The notes: generated by a model not told the origin, from the sequence alone. 64,000 nucleotides of DNA from JABFRJ01 sp964389095 (GCA_964389095.1 CAYMEB010000001.1:1-64000), one strand, 5' to 3'; positions 53,751-62,581 are shown, counted from the first letter of the stretch. Numbers and translations are program-made.

Positions 53751-54785
53751 ATGACACGACGCAAGAAGATCATGCTGGCGGCTGGCATCCTGCTCGCCGC
53801 AGGTACGGTAGCGGCCATTTCAGCTGGTGGTCCGGACGGCTGGCGCCAGCGCCACGGCGGCGACGGTTCCGGCATGGGATACGGCATGGGCGGCCGCCAC
53901 GGCTTCGGCCCCCAGGGCTTCGGCCCGATGGGCGGCGACGACATGGGTGGCCGGCGCGGCATGTTCGGTCGCGGCAATCTGACGAAGGACGAGTTCGAGA
54001 CCCGGGCGCGGGAACGTTTCGCACGGATCGACAAGAACGGGGATGGCGTGCTCGATCTCGCCGAGATCGAGGCTGCGCTCGCCGCGGGCGCCGAGGGCCG
54101 TCGCGGCTTCATGGGACGGGAACGTGGCGGCGATCCCTCGCGGCGCATCGCGTCGATGCTCGGCGGGAAGGATGGCAAGACGACCCGGCAGCAGGCGCTC
54201 GATACTGCGGCGCGCCTGTTCGACGAGATGGATCTCGACCGTGACGGGCGTATCACCGATGCCGATCTCCCGCCGATGATGCGCGGCAGAGGTGGCCTTG
54301 CCGGCCGTGAAGGTCAAGGCATGGGCCGCGGTCCGCTCGGAGACCTGGCGCGCGAGGCGGCGGGCGCGGACGGCACGATTTCGAAGGATGCGTTTCTCGC
54401 GGCGGCCGGTCGCAGGTTCGATCGTTTCGACCGCAACCGGGACGGCACGATCGACAGCGCGGATTTTGCCGCCTTGCGCAAGGAGACCGTCGACTATCAG
54501 GTCAAACGCTTCCTGCATCGCTTCGGTGCGACCGGCAGCGACAAAGTCACCCGCGAACAGTTCATGGCACGTAGCGCCGAGCGCTTCGCGCGTCTCGATG
54601 CGAACGGCGATGGTGTCGTGACCTCGGACGAGCGTCCGTTCGGTCGTCACATGGAAGACGGTCGCCAGGGCGGAATGCGCGAGCGGATGCGCGGCTGGTG
54701 GGGTGGCGAAGGACGTCAGCCTTCCGGTGGCCCCGCCGAACGCGGCCCCGCGCCCGGCATGCCGCCGCAGCCGCCGCGCAACTGA
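53751..54785 (+). CDS. Exported EF-hand protein with Gly/Met/His-rich segment
   Basis: A 344-residue protein. An N-terminal hydrophobic segment (about 7-26, MLAAGILLAAGTVAAISA) is a signal peptide or anchor. Residues about 28-76 are rich in Gly, Met, His and Phe (GMGYGMGGRHGFGPQGFGPM), a composition suited to soft-metal binding. Four canonical EF-hand loops follow: DKNGDGVLDLAE (94), DLDRDGRITDAD, DRNRDGTIDSAD and DANGDGVVTSDE, spaced through the rest. The C-terminal tail is Gly/Pro/Arg-rich. ATG 53751 follows GGAGAGA. It lies directly before the sigma and anti-sigma genes, so it may sense calcium or another metal for them. Confidence 0.88.
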   Translation: MTRRKKIMLAAGILLAAGTVAAISAGGPDGWRQRHGGDGSGMGYGMGGRHGFGPQGFGPMGGDDMGGRRGMFGRGNLTKDEFETRARERFARIDKNGDGVLDLAEIEAALAAGAEGRRGFMGRERGGDPSRRIASMLGGKDGKTTRQQALDTAARLFDEMDLDRDGRITDADLPPMMRGRGGLAGREGQGMGRGPLGDLAREAAGADGTISKDAFLAAAGRRFDRFDRNRDGTIDSADFAALRKETVDYQVKRFLHRFGATGSDKVTREQFMARSAERFARLDANGDGVVTSDERPFGRHMEDGRQGGMRERMRGWWGGEGRQPSGGPAERGPAPGMPPQPPRN

Positions 54786-54880
54786 GGCTGAGATCGTCGT
54801 GTTGCCCCTGGCGGAATGCACATGGGTGACGCATGGTGGATGGGGCCGGTGCTCCGCGCCGGCCTCGGGCGAGCGATGAC

Positions 54881-55594
54881 ATGACAAGCGCGCATCAGCG
54901 AATGGCGATCGCGTCGACGACCGAGAGGCCCTTGCTCCGACGAACGACGGCAGGCACCCGAGGAATGCACGAGGGCGATCACCCTGACGCCACGCCGGAC
55001 GCCGCCGATGCGACCACGGCAGCCCATGCGCAGGCGGCCGAGGACGTTCGGCTCGTTTCGGCCGTGGCGCAGGGCGATGCCGTCGCGTTTCGTCGCCTGG
55101 TCGACCTCCATCTGGGGGCGTGCGTCGCGACGGGGCGGCGACTTCTCGATGAGGTGGCGGAATCCGAGGACGTCGCGCAGGAAGCCTTCCTGCGGTTGTG
55201 GCGGAATGCTGCGACGCTTCAGGTAGGGCCGAACGGAATCCGGCCCTGGTTGCGTCGCGTGACGGCCAATCTGGCGATCGACCGGTTGCGCGCACGACGG
55301 AGCGTCACTCCGGTCGATGAGGTGCCGGACCAGCCGGTCCGCGCCGCGCAGGAGGATGGGCTGGTGGCAGCCGATCTGACGCGGACGGTGCAGCAGGCAC
55401 TGGCTGATCTGCCCGAGCGCCAGCGTGTCGCGATTTCGCTGTTCCACTTCGAGGGACTGAGTCAGGTCGAGGTCGGGCGTGCGATGGGCGTTTCCGACGA
55501 GGCGGTGGAGTCGCTGCTGGGCCGTGGCCGGCGGGCGTTACGAGCCGCGTTACGGGGTGAATGGCGGGCGTTGCTGCCCGACCAGCAGGAGTGA
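54881..55594 (+). CDS. ECF-type RNA polymerase sigma factor
   Basis: A 237-residue sigma-70 family factor of the extracytoplasmic type. Region 2 has VAQGDAVAFRRLV and the -10 recognition segment AESEDVAQEAFLRLWRN (near 100-117); region 4 has LPERQRVAISLFHFEGLSQ and the helix-turn-helix VEVGRAMGVSDEAVESLL. The N terminus is uncertain: Met codons at 54833, 54902 and 54965 are alternatives, and the first conserved residues begin only near 55040. The next gene downstream encodes a one-TM protein with a cytoplasmic N domain, the usual form of its anti-sigma factor. Confidence 0.88.
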   Translation: MTSAHQRMAIASTTERPLLRRTTAGTRGMHEGDHPDATPDAADATTAAHAQAAEDVRLVSAVAQGDAVAFRRLVDLHLGACVATGRRLLDEVAESEDVAQEAFLRLWRNAATLQVGPNGIRPWLRRVTANLAIDRLRARRSVTPVDEVPDQPVRAAQEDGLVAADLTRTVQQALADLPERQRVAISLFHFEGLSQVEVGRAMGVSDEAVESLLGRGRRALRAALRGEWRALLPDQQE

Positions 55595-55650
55595 TGGGGC
55601 GTGTGGCATCGGGCGGAACATGCTATCCGCGTATGTCCGGGAGGTAAGGG

Positions 55651-56187
55651 ATGAACGAGACGACGAAGCCTATGGACGAACGCGAGTTTGCCGCCCTTGC
55701 AGAAGCGTTCGGCGGCGACCTTTCTCGCTGGCCGGCGCCGCGGAGATCCGCCGCCCGAGAGTTCGCGGCGCGCAGTCCTGAAGCGGCGGCTGTCATCGCG
55801 CAGGCCCGTGCGCTCGACCGCTTGCTGTCGGTCACCGATCGGGATGCGCCTGCGGCTCCTGCGTTGGCCGACCGCATCGTCGCCGCTGCCCGGCGCACGC
55901 CGCGCATGGTGCATGTGGATAGCCGGGCTTCTCCGACGGCCGCCTCGGCGGCCGGACCGGCCAGCGATGGCGCGCGCCGCGATGCGCGGAGTGTTCGCCG
56001 CGGGCCCGGTCGCGAGGTCTGGCCCAGTGCGGCGGTGCTTGCCGCCTGCATGCTCATCGGTGTCTTCGTCGGCGGATCGCGATTTGCCGACGGCGCGTTG
56101 CCGGCCATCGAGGAGTACACCGGACTGAGCCTGACATCTCCCGTGCAAGGGCTGGTGCTGGCAGTCGGTGAGGTGGAGGAGGACTGA
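55651..56187 (+). CDS. Probable membrane anti-sigma factor
   Basis: A 178-residue protein with an N-terminal cytoplasmic helical region (FAALAEAFGGDLSRWP, AAVIAQARALDRLL; about 12-85), a flexible Ala/Arg segment, one TM helix (about 123-143, SAAVLAACMLIGVFVGG) and a short acidic periplasmic end. The FGGDLSRWP pattern recurs in hypothetical proteins beside alphaproteobacterial ECF sigma genes. GGGAGGTAAGGG is a strong ribosome-binding site before ATG 55651. It follows the sigma gene by 56 bases and precedes the metal-sensor gene by 2 bases, so the three are co-expressed. No zinc-binding HxxxCxxC motif is present. Confidence 0.72.
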   Translation: MNETTKPMDEREFAALAEAFGGDLSRWPAPRRSAAREFAARSPEAAAVIAQARALDRLLSVTDRDAPAAPALADRIVAAARRTPRMVHVDSRASPTAASAAGPASDGARRDARSVRRGPGREVWPSAAVLAACMLIGVFVGGSRFADGALPAIEEYTGLSLTSPVQGLVLAVGEVEED

Positions 56188-56189
56188 AC

Positions 56190-56708
56190 ATGAGCGAGGT
56201 AGGCTCAGGTTCTGCGCCCACGCGTCTGCCCCGTTGGGCCGTCGTGCTTCTGGTCGCGTCGCTAGCGCTCAATCTGCTCGTCGTCGGGGCGGTCGGCGGC
56301 GCGATGTTCCGCTATGGACCGCAAGGCGGGTGGGGCGGACGCCATCCTGGTGGAAACGCGCTTGGGTTCGTCGCGACACTGCCGGCCGAGCGGCGTCAGC
56401 AGTTGCTCTCCTCGCTCGATGTCCAGCGCCAGCAATTGATCGCCCTGCGCAGCGATCTGAGGCTTGCGACGAGGGCGCGCCAGGAAGCGCTCGCGGCAGA
56501 GCCTTTCGAGCGCGCACGGCTTGTTCAGGCACAACAGCGCCTGCTCGCTGCGGACGCCCGGTTGCGTGAGAAACTGGGAGATTTCCTGGTCGAGACGGCG
56601 AGCAAGCTGACCCCCGAGGAGCGTCGGCGTCTGATGCGCTGGCGCGGCATGGACCGCAAGGGGCTTCCGCTCGAAGAGGAGGGTCGCGAGCCAGGACCTC
56701 GCCGTTAG
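56190..56708 (+). CDS. Periplasmic heavy-metal sensor (CnrX/Metal_resist family)
   Basis: A 172-residue membrane-anchored helical protein. A TM anchor is at about residues 17-38. The periplasmic domain is nearly all alpha-helical, with LPAERRQQLLSSLDVQRQQL, repeated Arg/Gln/Leu heptads and LTPEERRRLMRWRGM near 150, which is the pattern of the Metal_resist (CnrX/CzrB-like) family. CnrX proteins bind Ni/Co in the periplasm and release an ECF sigma factor through a membrane anti-sigma protein. Its position 2 bases after the anti-sigma-like gene fits that scheme. Start ATG 56190. Confidence 0.8.
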   Translation: MSEVGSGSAPTRLPRWAVVLLVASLALNLLVVGAVGGAMFRYGPQGGWGGRHPGGNALGFVATLPAERRQQLLSSLDVQRQQLIALRSDLRLATRARQEALAAEPFERARLVQAQQRLLAADARLREKLGDFLVETASKLTPEERRRLMRWRGMDRKGLPLEEEGREPGPRR

Positions 56709-56752
56709 ACCGTTTCTGCGAACGTGACGGCGCCGCCCCGCGCGCGGCGCGC

Positions 56753-56791
56753 AAAAAAAATGGGCGTCCAGGTGGGCAATCCTGGGCGCCC
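56753..56791 (-). terminator. Intrinsic terminator for the marR gene
   Basis: An 11-bp stem (GGGCGTCCAGG at 56762-56772 with CCTGGGCGCCC at 56781-56791, one G-U pair), 8-base loop, followed on the minus strand by an uninterrupted T7 run (56760-56754). Its distance of about 50 bases from the marR stop fits. A second, GC-only hairpin (56731-56751) lies on the left side but lacks a T-run in the plus direction. Confidence 0.88.
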
Positions 56792-56841
56792 GATCATCAG
56801 AGAGAAGAGAGTAGAAAGAAGTCGCTTGGCTTGGCGCGCCC

Positions 56842-57321
56842 TTACAGCGCGCCGAGTTTCTCTGCCTGCACGAGCAAGCCGTCGAGGATCGAGCGGCTCT
56901 CGGGGCCCATGGTGCGCACAGCGCGCGCCTGGGCGTCCTTCCACACCGGATAGGCCTTCTGGATCACGTCCTGCCCTTTTGGCGTCAGGTGCAGGCCGCG
57001 ACCGCGCCGGCCGGCCGGCGGGTCCATTGTGAGATGTCCGAGCGCGAGCAACCGCTTGAGATTGCGGGAGAGCGTGGACTTCTCGATGTCGAGGCTGTGG
57101 CCGATTTCCACCGCCGTGATCCCATCTTGCTGCGCCAGCTGCGTCAGCAGGGTGAATTGGCTCGCGGTGATCCCGAGCGGGCGCATCGCGTCGTCGTAGA
57201 CGCGGGTTATGATGCGGCTGAGCTGCCTGACGCGGGTGGCGAGGCAGGTCGAGGACGTCGCTTCCGCAATCTCCGTGATGGCGACCGGAGCCTTTGCGAG
57301 AGTAGGTGTCATGATGTTCAT
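56842..57321 (-). CDS. MarR-family transcriptional regulator
   Basis: A 159-residue winged-helix repressor-type protein. The DNA-binding part is about 40-110 with LGITASQFTLLTQLAQQDG, the recognition helix IGHSLDIEKSTLSRNLKRL (parts) and the wing containing PPAGRRGRGLHLTPKG. ATG 57321 has GGGAGA 9 bases upstream. No obvious target gene is adjacent in divergent orientation; ispDF lies 94 bases upstream on the same strand. Its target is therefore unknown, and it may regulate itself. It ends at a strong terminator. Confidence 0.9.
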   Translation of the reverse strand: MNIMTPTLAKAPVAITEIAEATSSTCLATRVRQLSRIITRVYDDAMRPLGITASQFTLLTQLAQQDGITAVEIGHSLDIEKSTLSRNLKRLLALGHLTMDPPAGRRGRGLHLTPKGQDVIQKAYPVWKDAQARAVRTMGPESRSILDGLLVQAEKLGAL

Positions 57322-57415
57322 TTCGGTCTCCCGATCACAGGGCAGAACCCGACGCATTACCTACAGGCACCACGGCATTGATCGAACAGTGGTGCGATTC
57401 GAGACGGATTTGCAA

Positions 57416-58627
57416 TCAGTTGGGCGCGTTGGGGTGCTCGATTGCGCTAGATGGGAATACAACTGTGGCAGTAGCGAGGGCGGCGATGCCTTCGCGGCGG
57501 CCGGGGAATCCCAAGCCCTCGGTGGTGGTAGCCTTGACGCTGACCCGGTCGGCGGCAATCCCCGCGGCCTGGGCGATCGCGGCACACATCTCGCGGCGGT
57601 GAGGGGCCACTTTCGGGGCTTCGCAGAGCAGGGTTACGTCGATGTTGCTGATCCGCCCGCCTCGGTCCGTCACGCGTCGGGCCGCGTCGGCGAGGAACTG
57701 GGCCGAGCGGGCGCCTCGCCACCGGGGGTCTGTGTTCTTGAAGTGTTCGCCGATGTCGGCGTCGCTGATGGTGCCGAGCAGGGCATCGGTTGCGGCGTGC
57801 ATCCCTACGTCCGCGTCCGAGTGGCCTTCGAGAGTCGAAGTGTGGGGAATGCGGATTCCGCACAACCAGACATGATCGCCCGGCACGAGACGGTGCACGT
57901 CGAAGCCCTGTCCGGTGCGCACATCCGGCAGGTCTGGCGCCGATAGACGCGCTCGAGCCATCTCCATGTCCTCCTGCTCGGTGATCTTCAGGTTGGCCGG
58001 ACCGCACTCGATCAGCGTCACGGTCATCCCGGCCCATTCCGCGATCGCCGCATCGTCGGTGAAGTCGTCACGTCCGCTGGCTTGCGCGCGCGCATGGGCC
58101 GTCACGATCGGTTCGTACGAAAAGCCTTGGGGCGTCTGGGCCCGCCAGAGGTCCTGGCGGGGAATGGTCTCGACGATCGCGCCTGACGCGTCGGAGCGCT
58201 TCAGGGTGTCGGTCAGGCGGGTCGCGGCGATTGCGCCACGCTGCGGCGTCACCGCGGCGATCACCTCGCCGATGGCGCCGGCGGATACGAACGGTCGCGC
58301 GGCGTCGTGGATCAGCACGACATGGGGTTTCTCGGTGCCGATGGCCGCCAACCCATTGCGGACGGAGGCCTGCCGAGTAGCGCCTCCGGTCGCCGGCCGG
58401 AGCAGCTTCGGGTGCGATGCGAGGCCGCCGAGCGCGGTGCGGCACAGCTCCGCTTCGCCCTCGCGGGTCACCAGAAGGACCCGGTCGACGAGGGGATGGC
58501 GCAGAAACGGCTCGGTCGCGCGGGCGAGGACCGTGCGCCCGGCGAGCAGGCGATACTGCTTGGCAGGTCCGCCGTCGCTCATCCTCGTGCCGCTTCCGGC
58601 TGCGACGATGATGGCGGCGACGGTCAT
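57416..58627 (-). CDS. ispDF: Bifunctional MEP cytidylyltransferase/MEcPP synthase
   Basis: A 403-residue fusion of two MEP-pathway enzymes. IspD spans about 1-230 with the CTP-binding loop AAGSGTRMSDGGPAKQY, HDAARPF and TPQGFSYEPI; it makes CDP-ME. IspF spans about 245-400 with the zinc-binding GFDVHRL, GHSDADVGMHAATDALLG and ATTTEGLGFPGR; it cyclises CDP-ME phosphate to MEcPP. The fused form is typical of alphaproteobacteria. ATG 58627 has GGGAGA upstream. It works between DXR (12466-13662) and later steps. Confidence 0.96.
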   Translation of the reverse strand: MTVAAIIVAAGSGTRMSDGGPAKQYRLLAGRTVLARATEPFLRHPLVDRVLLVTREGEAELCRTALGGLASHPKLLRPATGGATRQASVRNGLAAIGTEKPHVVLIHDAARPFVSAGAIGEVIAAVTPQRGAIAATRLTDTLKRSDASGAIVETIPRQDLWRAQTPQGFSYEPIVTAHARAQASGRDDFTDDAAIAEWAGMTVTLIECGPANLKITEQEDMEMARARLSAPDLPDVRTGQGFDVHRLVPGDHVWLCGIRIPHTSTLEGHSDADVGMHAATDALLGTISDADIGEHFKNTDPRWRGARSAQFLADAARRVTDRGGRISNIDVTLLCEAPKVAPHRREMCAAIAQAAGIAADRVSVKATTTEGLGFPGRREGIAALATATVVFPSSAIEHPNAPN

Positions 58628-58785
58628 GGCGGATCTCCCGGTCTGCAGGCGCCACTTAAGCGCCGCGGGCCGCCAGCGCAATCGGGCGCAGGCCGTGTGG
58701 ACGGGCGCCGAAAAAACTTGCCCGAGTCCGTGTCGCGCGCTAATCTGCCTAAACATTCAGCAACTGAGCAGAATGATCAAAAATT

Positions 58786-59820
58786 ATGCAATCTGGCTGT
58801 CTCAGTCGTGAGCCGCGGCGCAGCATCGGATCGATCGGGCCGGTAGAGCCGGCCAATCCGGTCTTTCTGGCGCCCATGTCCGGCGTTTCCGATCTTCCGT
58901 TTCGCCGGGCGGCGCACAGTCTGGGCGCGGGGCTGGTCGTTTCCGAGATGGTCGCCAGCCGCGAACTGGTGCAGTCGCGCTCCGACGTTGTGCTCAAGGC
59001 GCGCGGCGAGGGCGTGGCCCCCTATGTCATCCAGCTCGTCGGTTGTGAAGTCCCGTGGATGGCCGAGGGGGCTCGGATCGCGGCCGGGCTCGGTGCCGAC
59101 ATCATCGACATCAACATGGGCTGCCCCTCCCGCGAGGTGACGGGACGCTTGTCGGGGTCGGCGTTGATGCGGGATCTCGACCATGCGTTGAGCCTGGTCG
59201 CGGCCGTAGTCGGCGCCGTCGACGTTCCGGTGACGCTGAAGATGCGCCTGGGCTGGGACGATCGCTCAAGGAACGCGCCCGAACTCGCGCGGCGTGCACA
59301 AGCCGCCGGCGTCAAGCTGGTGACCGTTCATGCCCGGACCCGCCAGCAGTTCTTCAAGGGCTCGGCGGACTGGTCGCAGGTGCGCGCGGTCGTCGACGCC
59401 GTGTCGATCCCCGTCGTCGTCAACGGCGACATCCTCAGCGTCGACGACGCGAAGCAGGCTCTCGCGCGCTCGGGTGCGCAGGGTGTCATGATCGGGCGGG
59501 GTGCCTACGGCGCGCCGTGGATCGCAGGACGCATCGCGCGCGCGATCGCGGGCGAACCATTGAACGATGCGCCCGCGCTGAGCGAGCAGGCCGATATCGC
59601 CCGCTCTCATCTTGAGGAGATGCTGGTCCACTACGGGCGCGATCTGGGCGGTCGCAATGCGCGCAAGCACATCGGCTGGTATCTCGCGCGCAGCGGTATG
59701 CCGGAGGCCGTCGTACGGGAATGGCGCCAGCGCTTGTGCACTGAGCCCGATCCCGAGGCGGCGATCGCGGGTCTCGTCGAATTCTACGATCGAGCCCAGT
59801 CGCGGGAGGTCGCGGCATGA
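58786..59820 (+). CDS. dusB: tRNA-dihydrouridine synthase B
   Basis: A 344-residue FMN enzyme that reduces uridines in the tRNA D-loop. The TIM barrel shows LAPMSGVSDLPFRR, QLVGCEVPWMAEGA, the catalytic Cys in INMGCPSREV, HARTRQQFFKG and the flavin phosphate site NGDI and IGRGAYGAPW. The extra 25 residues before the barrel look normal for this group. It is the first gene of dusB-ntrB-ntrC, the same as the nifR3-ntrBC layout of other alphaproteobacteria; its stop overlaps the ntrB start (ATGA). An AT-rich stretch at 58740-58785 likely holds the promoter. Confidence 0.95.
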   Translation: MQSGCLSREPRRSIGSIGPVEPANPVFLAPMSGVSDLPFRRAAHSLGAGLVVSEMVASRELVQSRSDVVLKARGEGVAPYVIQLVGCEVPWMAEGARIAAGLGADIIDINMGCPSREVTGRLSGSALMRDLDHALSLVAAVVGAVDVPVTLKMRLGWDDRSRNAPELARRAQAAGVKLVTVHARTRQQFFKGSADWSQVRAVVDAVSIPVVVNGDILSVDDAKQALARSGAQGVMIGRGAYGAPWIAGRIARAIAGEPLNDAPALSEQADIARSHLEEMLVHYGRDLGGRNARKHIGWYLARSGMPEAVVREWRQRLCTEPDPEAAIAGLVEFYDRAQSREVAA

Positions 59821-61025
59821 AGGGATCTCGGCACAAGGCGACGTCGCAGCGCCGCCCGCCCAAGGCACAGGAGCCGATTGCGCCCGCGCCGACGCCTGCA
59901 CCCCAGTCGTTGCCGCCGGTTCCGCAGCGCCGCCACATCGAGCACGACGTGCTGCTTGCGGCGCTCCCGCACCCGATCTTCGTCGTGGGTGACGACGATC
60001 GCATGATCTACGCGAATGCCGCCGCGGAGAGCTTCCTCGCGTCGAGTCAGGCGATGCTCAAGCGGCTGACGATCGGCGAGATTTTCGCATTCGGCTCACC
60101 ATTGCTGGCGCTCGTGCAGCAGGTGCGGCGAACACACGCCACGGTGAACGAGTATGGCGTCGACGTCAGCTTGCCCCGCCTCCATGCCCAGCGTCTCGTC
60201 GACGTCTTCGCCGGCATCATGCCCGAGCATCCGGGATTGGTGCTCGTGATGCTGCAGCAGCGATCGATGGCGCAGATGATCGAACGCCAGTTCACGCACC
60301 GCGCGGCCGCGCGTTCGGTGTCGGGGCTGGCGGCGCTGCTCGCTCACGAGATCAAGAATCCCCTGTCCGGCATCAAGGGCGCGGCGCAGCTTCTGGAGCC
60401 GACGCTGGGCGATGAGGATCGTGCCCTCACGCAACTCATCTGCGTGGAGACGGAGCGGATCCGCAACCTCGTCGACCGCATGGAGGTGTTCGGCGACGAG
60501 CGGCCCTTGCAGAAGGTTCCGGTCAACATCCACGCCATTCTCGATCATGTGAAGCGCCTCGCGACCAGCGGCTTTGCCCACGGCATTCGCGTCGTCGAGG
60601 AGTATGATCCCTCCCTGCCGCAGATCCCGGCAAACCGCGACAAGCTGGTGCAGGCGTTCCTCAACCTCGTGAAGAATGCCGCTGAAGCGCTCGAGGGGAC
60701 CGGCGAAGGCGCGCGCATCATCCTGCGCACGGCCTTCCGGCCGGGTGTGCGGCTCGCCGTTCCAGGCACCGGCACGCGGGTCAGCCTGCCTTTCCTCGTC
60801 GAGGTCGAGGACAATGGCCCCGGCATCCGTGACGACTTGAAGGCGCACCTGTTCGATCCCTTCGTCACGACGAAGCGTTCCGGGACAGGATTGGGTCTCG
60901 CGCTGGTGGCCAAGATCATCGGCGACCATGGCGGGATCATCGAGTGTGACAGCGTTCCCCGGCGCACGGTGTTCCGGGTTCTTCTGCCTATCGCAGACGG
61001 CGCGGCAACCGCGCGCAAGGCTTGA
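59817..61025 (+). CDS. ntrB: Nitrogen regulation sensor kinase NtrB
   Basis: A 402-residue soluble histidine kinase/phosphatase of the nitrogen-limitation response, controlled by PII. A Pro-rich N terminus (about 15-40) precedes a PAS domain (about 42-150, FVVGDDDRMIYANAAAE). The HisKA motif is LLAHEIKNPLSG with His177, the N box NLVKNAAEALEG, and the ATP-lid motifs VEDNGPGI and GTGLGLALV. The start ATG overlaps the dusB stop. Its partner NtrC follows after a 14-base gap. Confidence 0.95.
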   Translation: MKGSRHKATSQRRPPKAQEPIAPAPTPAPQSLPPVPQRRHIEHDVLLAALPHPIFVVGDDDRMIYANAAAESFLASSQAMLKRLTIGEIFAFGSPLLALVQQVRRTHATVNEYGVDVSLPRLHAQRLVDVFAGIMPEHPGLVLVMLQQRSMAQMIERQFTHRAAARSVSGLAALLAHEIKNPLSGIKGAAQLLEPTLGDEDRALTQLICVETERIRNLVDRMEVFGDERPLQKVPVNIHAILDHVKRLATSGFAHGIRVVEEYDPSLPQIPANRDKLVQAFLNLVKNAAEALEGTGEGARIILRTAFRPGVRLAVPGTGTRVSLPFLVEVEDNGPGIRDDLKAHLFDPFVTTKRSGTGLGLALVAKIIGDHGGIIECDSVPRRTVFRVLLPIADGAATARKA

Positions 61026-61039
61026 CTTGGGAGGCCGCT

Positions 61040-62488
61040 ATGGCCCGTGGCACCGTCCTCATCGCCGACGACGACAGCGCGATCCGCACCGTGCTCAACC
61101 AGGCACTGGTTCGGGCTGGCTATCTGCCGCGCGCGACCGGCAACGCGGCGACCCTGTGGCGCTGGGTCAGCCAGGGCGAAGGCGACGTGGTGATCACCGA
61201 CGTGGTGATGCCCGACGAGAACGCCTTCGATCTCATTCCGCGCATCAAGCGCGCGCGGCCGGATCTGCCCATTATCGTCATGAGCGCTCAGAACACGCTG
61301 ATGACCGCGCTCACGGCGGCGGAAAAGGGCGCATTCGAATACCTGCCCAAGCCGTTCGATCTGTCCGAGCTGGTAGGCGTGGTCGGCCGGGCGCTGGCCG
61401 ATACCGGTCGCAAAGCGCGGGCGAGCGCGATGGAGCCTGCGGGGGAAGAGCTGCCGCTGATCGGCCGGTCGATGGCGATGCAGGAGATCTATCGTGCGCT
61501 TGCGCGGCTCACGCAGACCGATCTCACGGTCATGATCACAGGTGAAAGCGGCACTGGAAAAGAGCTCGTCGCACGCGTGCTGCACAATTTCGGAAAACGA
61601 AAGAACGGCGCGTTCGTCGCCCTCAACATGGCCGCGATCCCACGCGAGCTGATCGAAAGCGAGCTTTTCGGTCACGAGAAGGGCTCTTTCACCGGCGCCC
61701 AGGCGCGAACGGAGGGCCGCTTCGCGCAGGCGGAGGGTGGCACACTGTTTCTCGATGAAATCGGCGACATGCCGATGGAGGCCCAGACGCGCTTGCTGCG
61801 TGTCCTGCAGGAGGGCGAGTACACGACGGTCGGCGGCCGTACGCCGATCAAGACGAATGTGCGCATCATCGCGGCCACCCACCGGGACCTTCGCGCGCAG
61901 ATTCAGCAGGGGCTTTTCCGCGAGGATCTCTTTTATCGCCTCAACGTCGTTCCCGTGCGCTTGCCGCCGCTGCGCGAGCGCGCGGACGACATCGGTGATC
62001 TCGTGCGCCATTTCCTGCGCCAGAGCATGCGCGCCGGGCTCGGACAGAAGACGATCGAGACGGCCGCCGTCGACGTGCTCAAGAAGCACGATTGGCCGGG
62101 AAATGTCCGCGAGCTGGAAAACCTCGTGCGCCGGCTGGTCGCGCTGCAGCCGGAGGACCTCATTACGGCCCAGATGGTGGAAACTCAGCTTGCCGCGTCG
62201 CGGCCGCCGGCCCCGGTCGTGCAGGGCAGCACCGAGGCGCGATCACTTTCCGAGGCCGTGGAGATGCACCTGACGCGCTATTTCGCAAGTTTCAACGGTG
62301 GTCTGCCCCCGGCCGGCCTCTATGACCGTATTCTGGCCGACGTCGAGCGCCCGCTTCTCGTCGCGGCACTGACCGCGACCCGGGGCAATCAGATCAAGGC
62401 CGCGGATCTGCTCGGCCTCAATCGAAATACTTTGCGCAAGAAAGTGCGCGATCTCGACATTCAGGTCTTCCGCGGCGCCATGGGGTGA
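61040..62488 (+). CDS. ntrC: Sigma-54-dependent response regulator NtrC
   Basis: A 482-residue enhancer-binding activator of nitrogen-assimilation genes. Receiver domain 1-120 with ADDDS and phospho-acceptor Asp54; AAA+ domain about 148-375 with Walker A GESGTGKE, the sigma-54 contact loop GSFTGA (usually GAFTGA), Walker B LFLDEIGDMP and the arginine finger segment VNVVPVRLPPLRER; Fis-type HTH at the C terminus (NQIKAADLLGLNRNTLRKK). ATG 61040 has GGGAGG 5 bases upstream; a TTG at 61022 is less likely. NtrYX, which follow in many relatives, are not here. Confidence 0.95.
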   Translation: MARGTVLIADDDSAIRTVLNQALVRAGYLPRATGNAATLWRWVSQGEGDVVITDVVMPDENAFDLIPRIKRARPDLPIIVMSAQNTLMTALTAAEKGAFEYLPKPFDLSELVGVVGRALADTGRKARASAMEPAGEELPLIGRSMAMQEIYRALARLTQTDLTVMITGESGTGKELVARVLHNFGKRKNGAFVALNMAAIPRELIESELFGHEKGSFTGAQARTEGRFAQAEGGTLFLDEIGDMPMEAQTRLLRVLQEGEYTTVGGRTPIKTNVRIIAATHRDLRAQIQQGLFREDLFYRLNVVPVRLPPLRERADDIGDLVRHFLRQSMRAGLGQKTIETAAVDVLKKHDWPGNVRELENLVRRLVALQPEDLITAQMVETQLAASRPPAPVVQGSTEARSLSEAVEMHLTRYFASFNGGLPPAGLYDRILADVERPLLVAALTATRGNQIKAADLLGLNRNTLRKKVRDLDIQVFRGAMG

Positions 62489-62527
62489 GCACGGCATTCT
62501 CTCGCGTGTCTTTCGGCCCCAGCAATA

Positions 62528-62553
62528 AAAAAGCCCGCGATTGCGGGCTTTTT
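62528..62553. terminator. Bidirectional intrinsic terminator between ntrC and hns
   Basis: A perfect stem AAAAAGCCCGC-GATT-GCGGGCTTTTT. The T5 run serves ntrC on the plus strand and the A-run reads as T on the minus strand for the convergent H-NS gene. It lies 40 bases after the ntrC stop and 29 bases from the H-NS stop. Confidence 0.92.
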
Positions 62554-62581
62554 CGTATCGGCGCTGTCTGCGTCACGATGC

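Noticed and set aside
56731..56751. Terminator for the metal-sensor gene
   Set aside because: The GC-only hairpin is followed by an A-run rather than a T-run on the plus strand; the A-run belongs to the minus-strand marR terminator.
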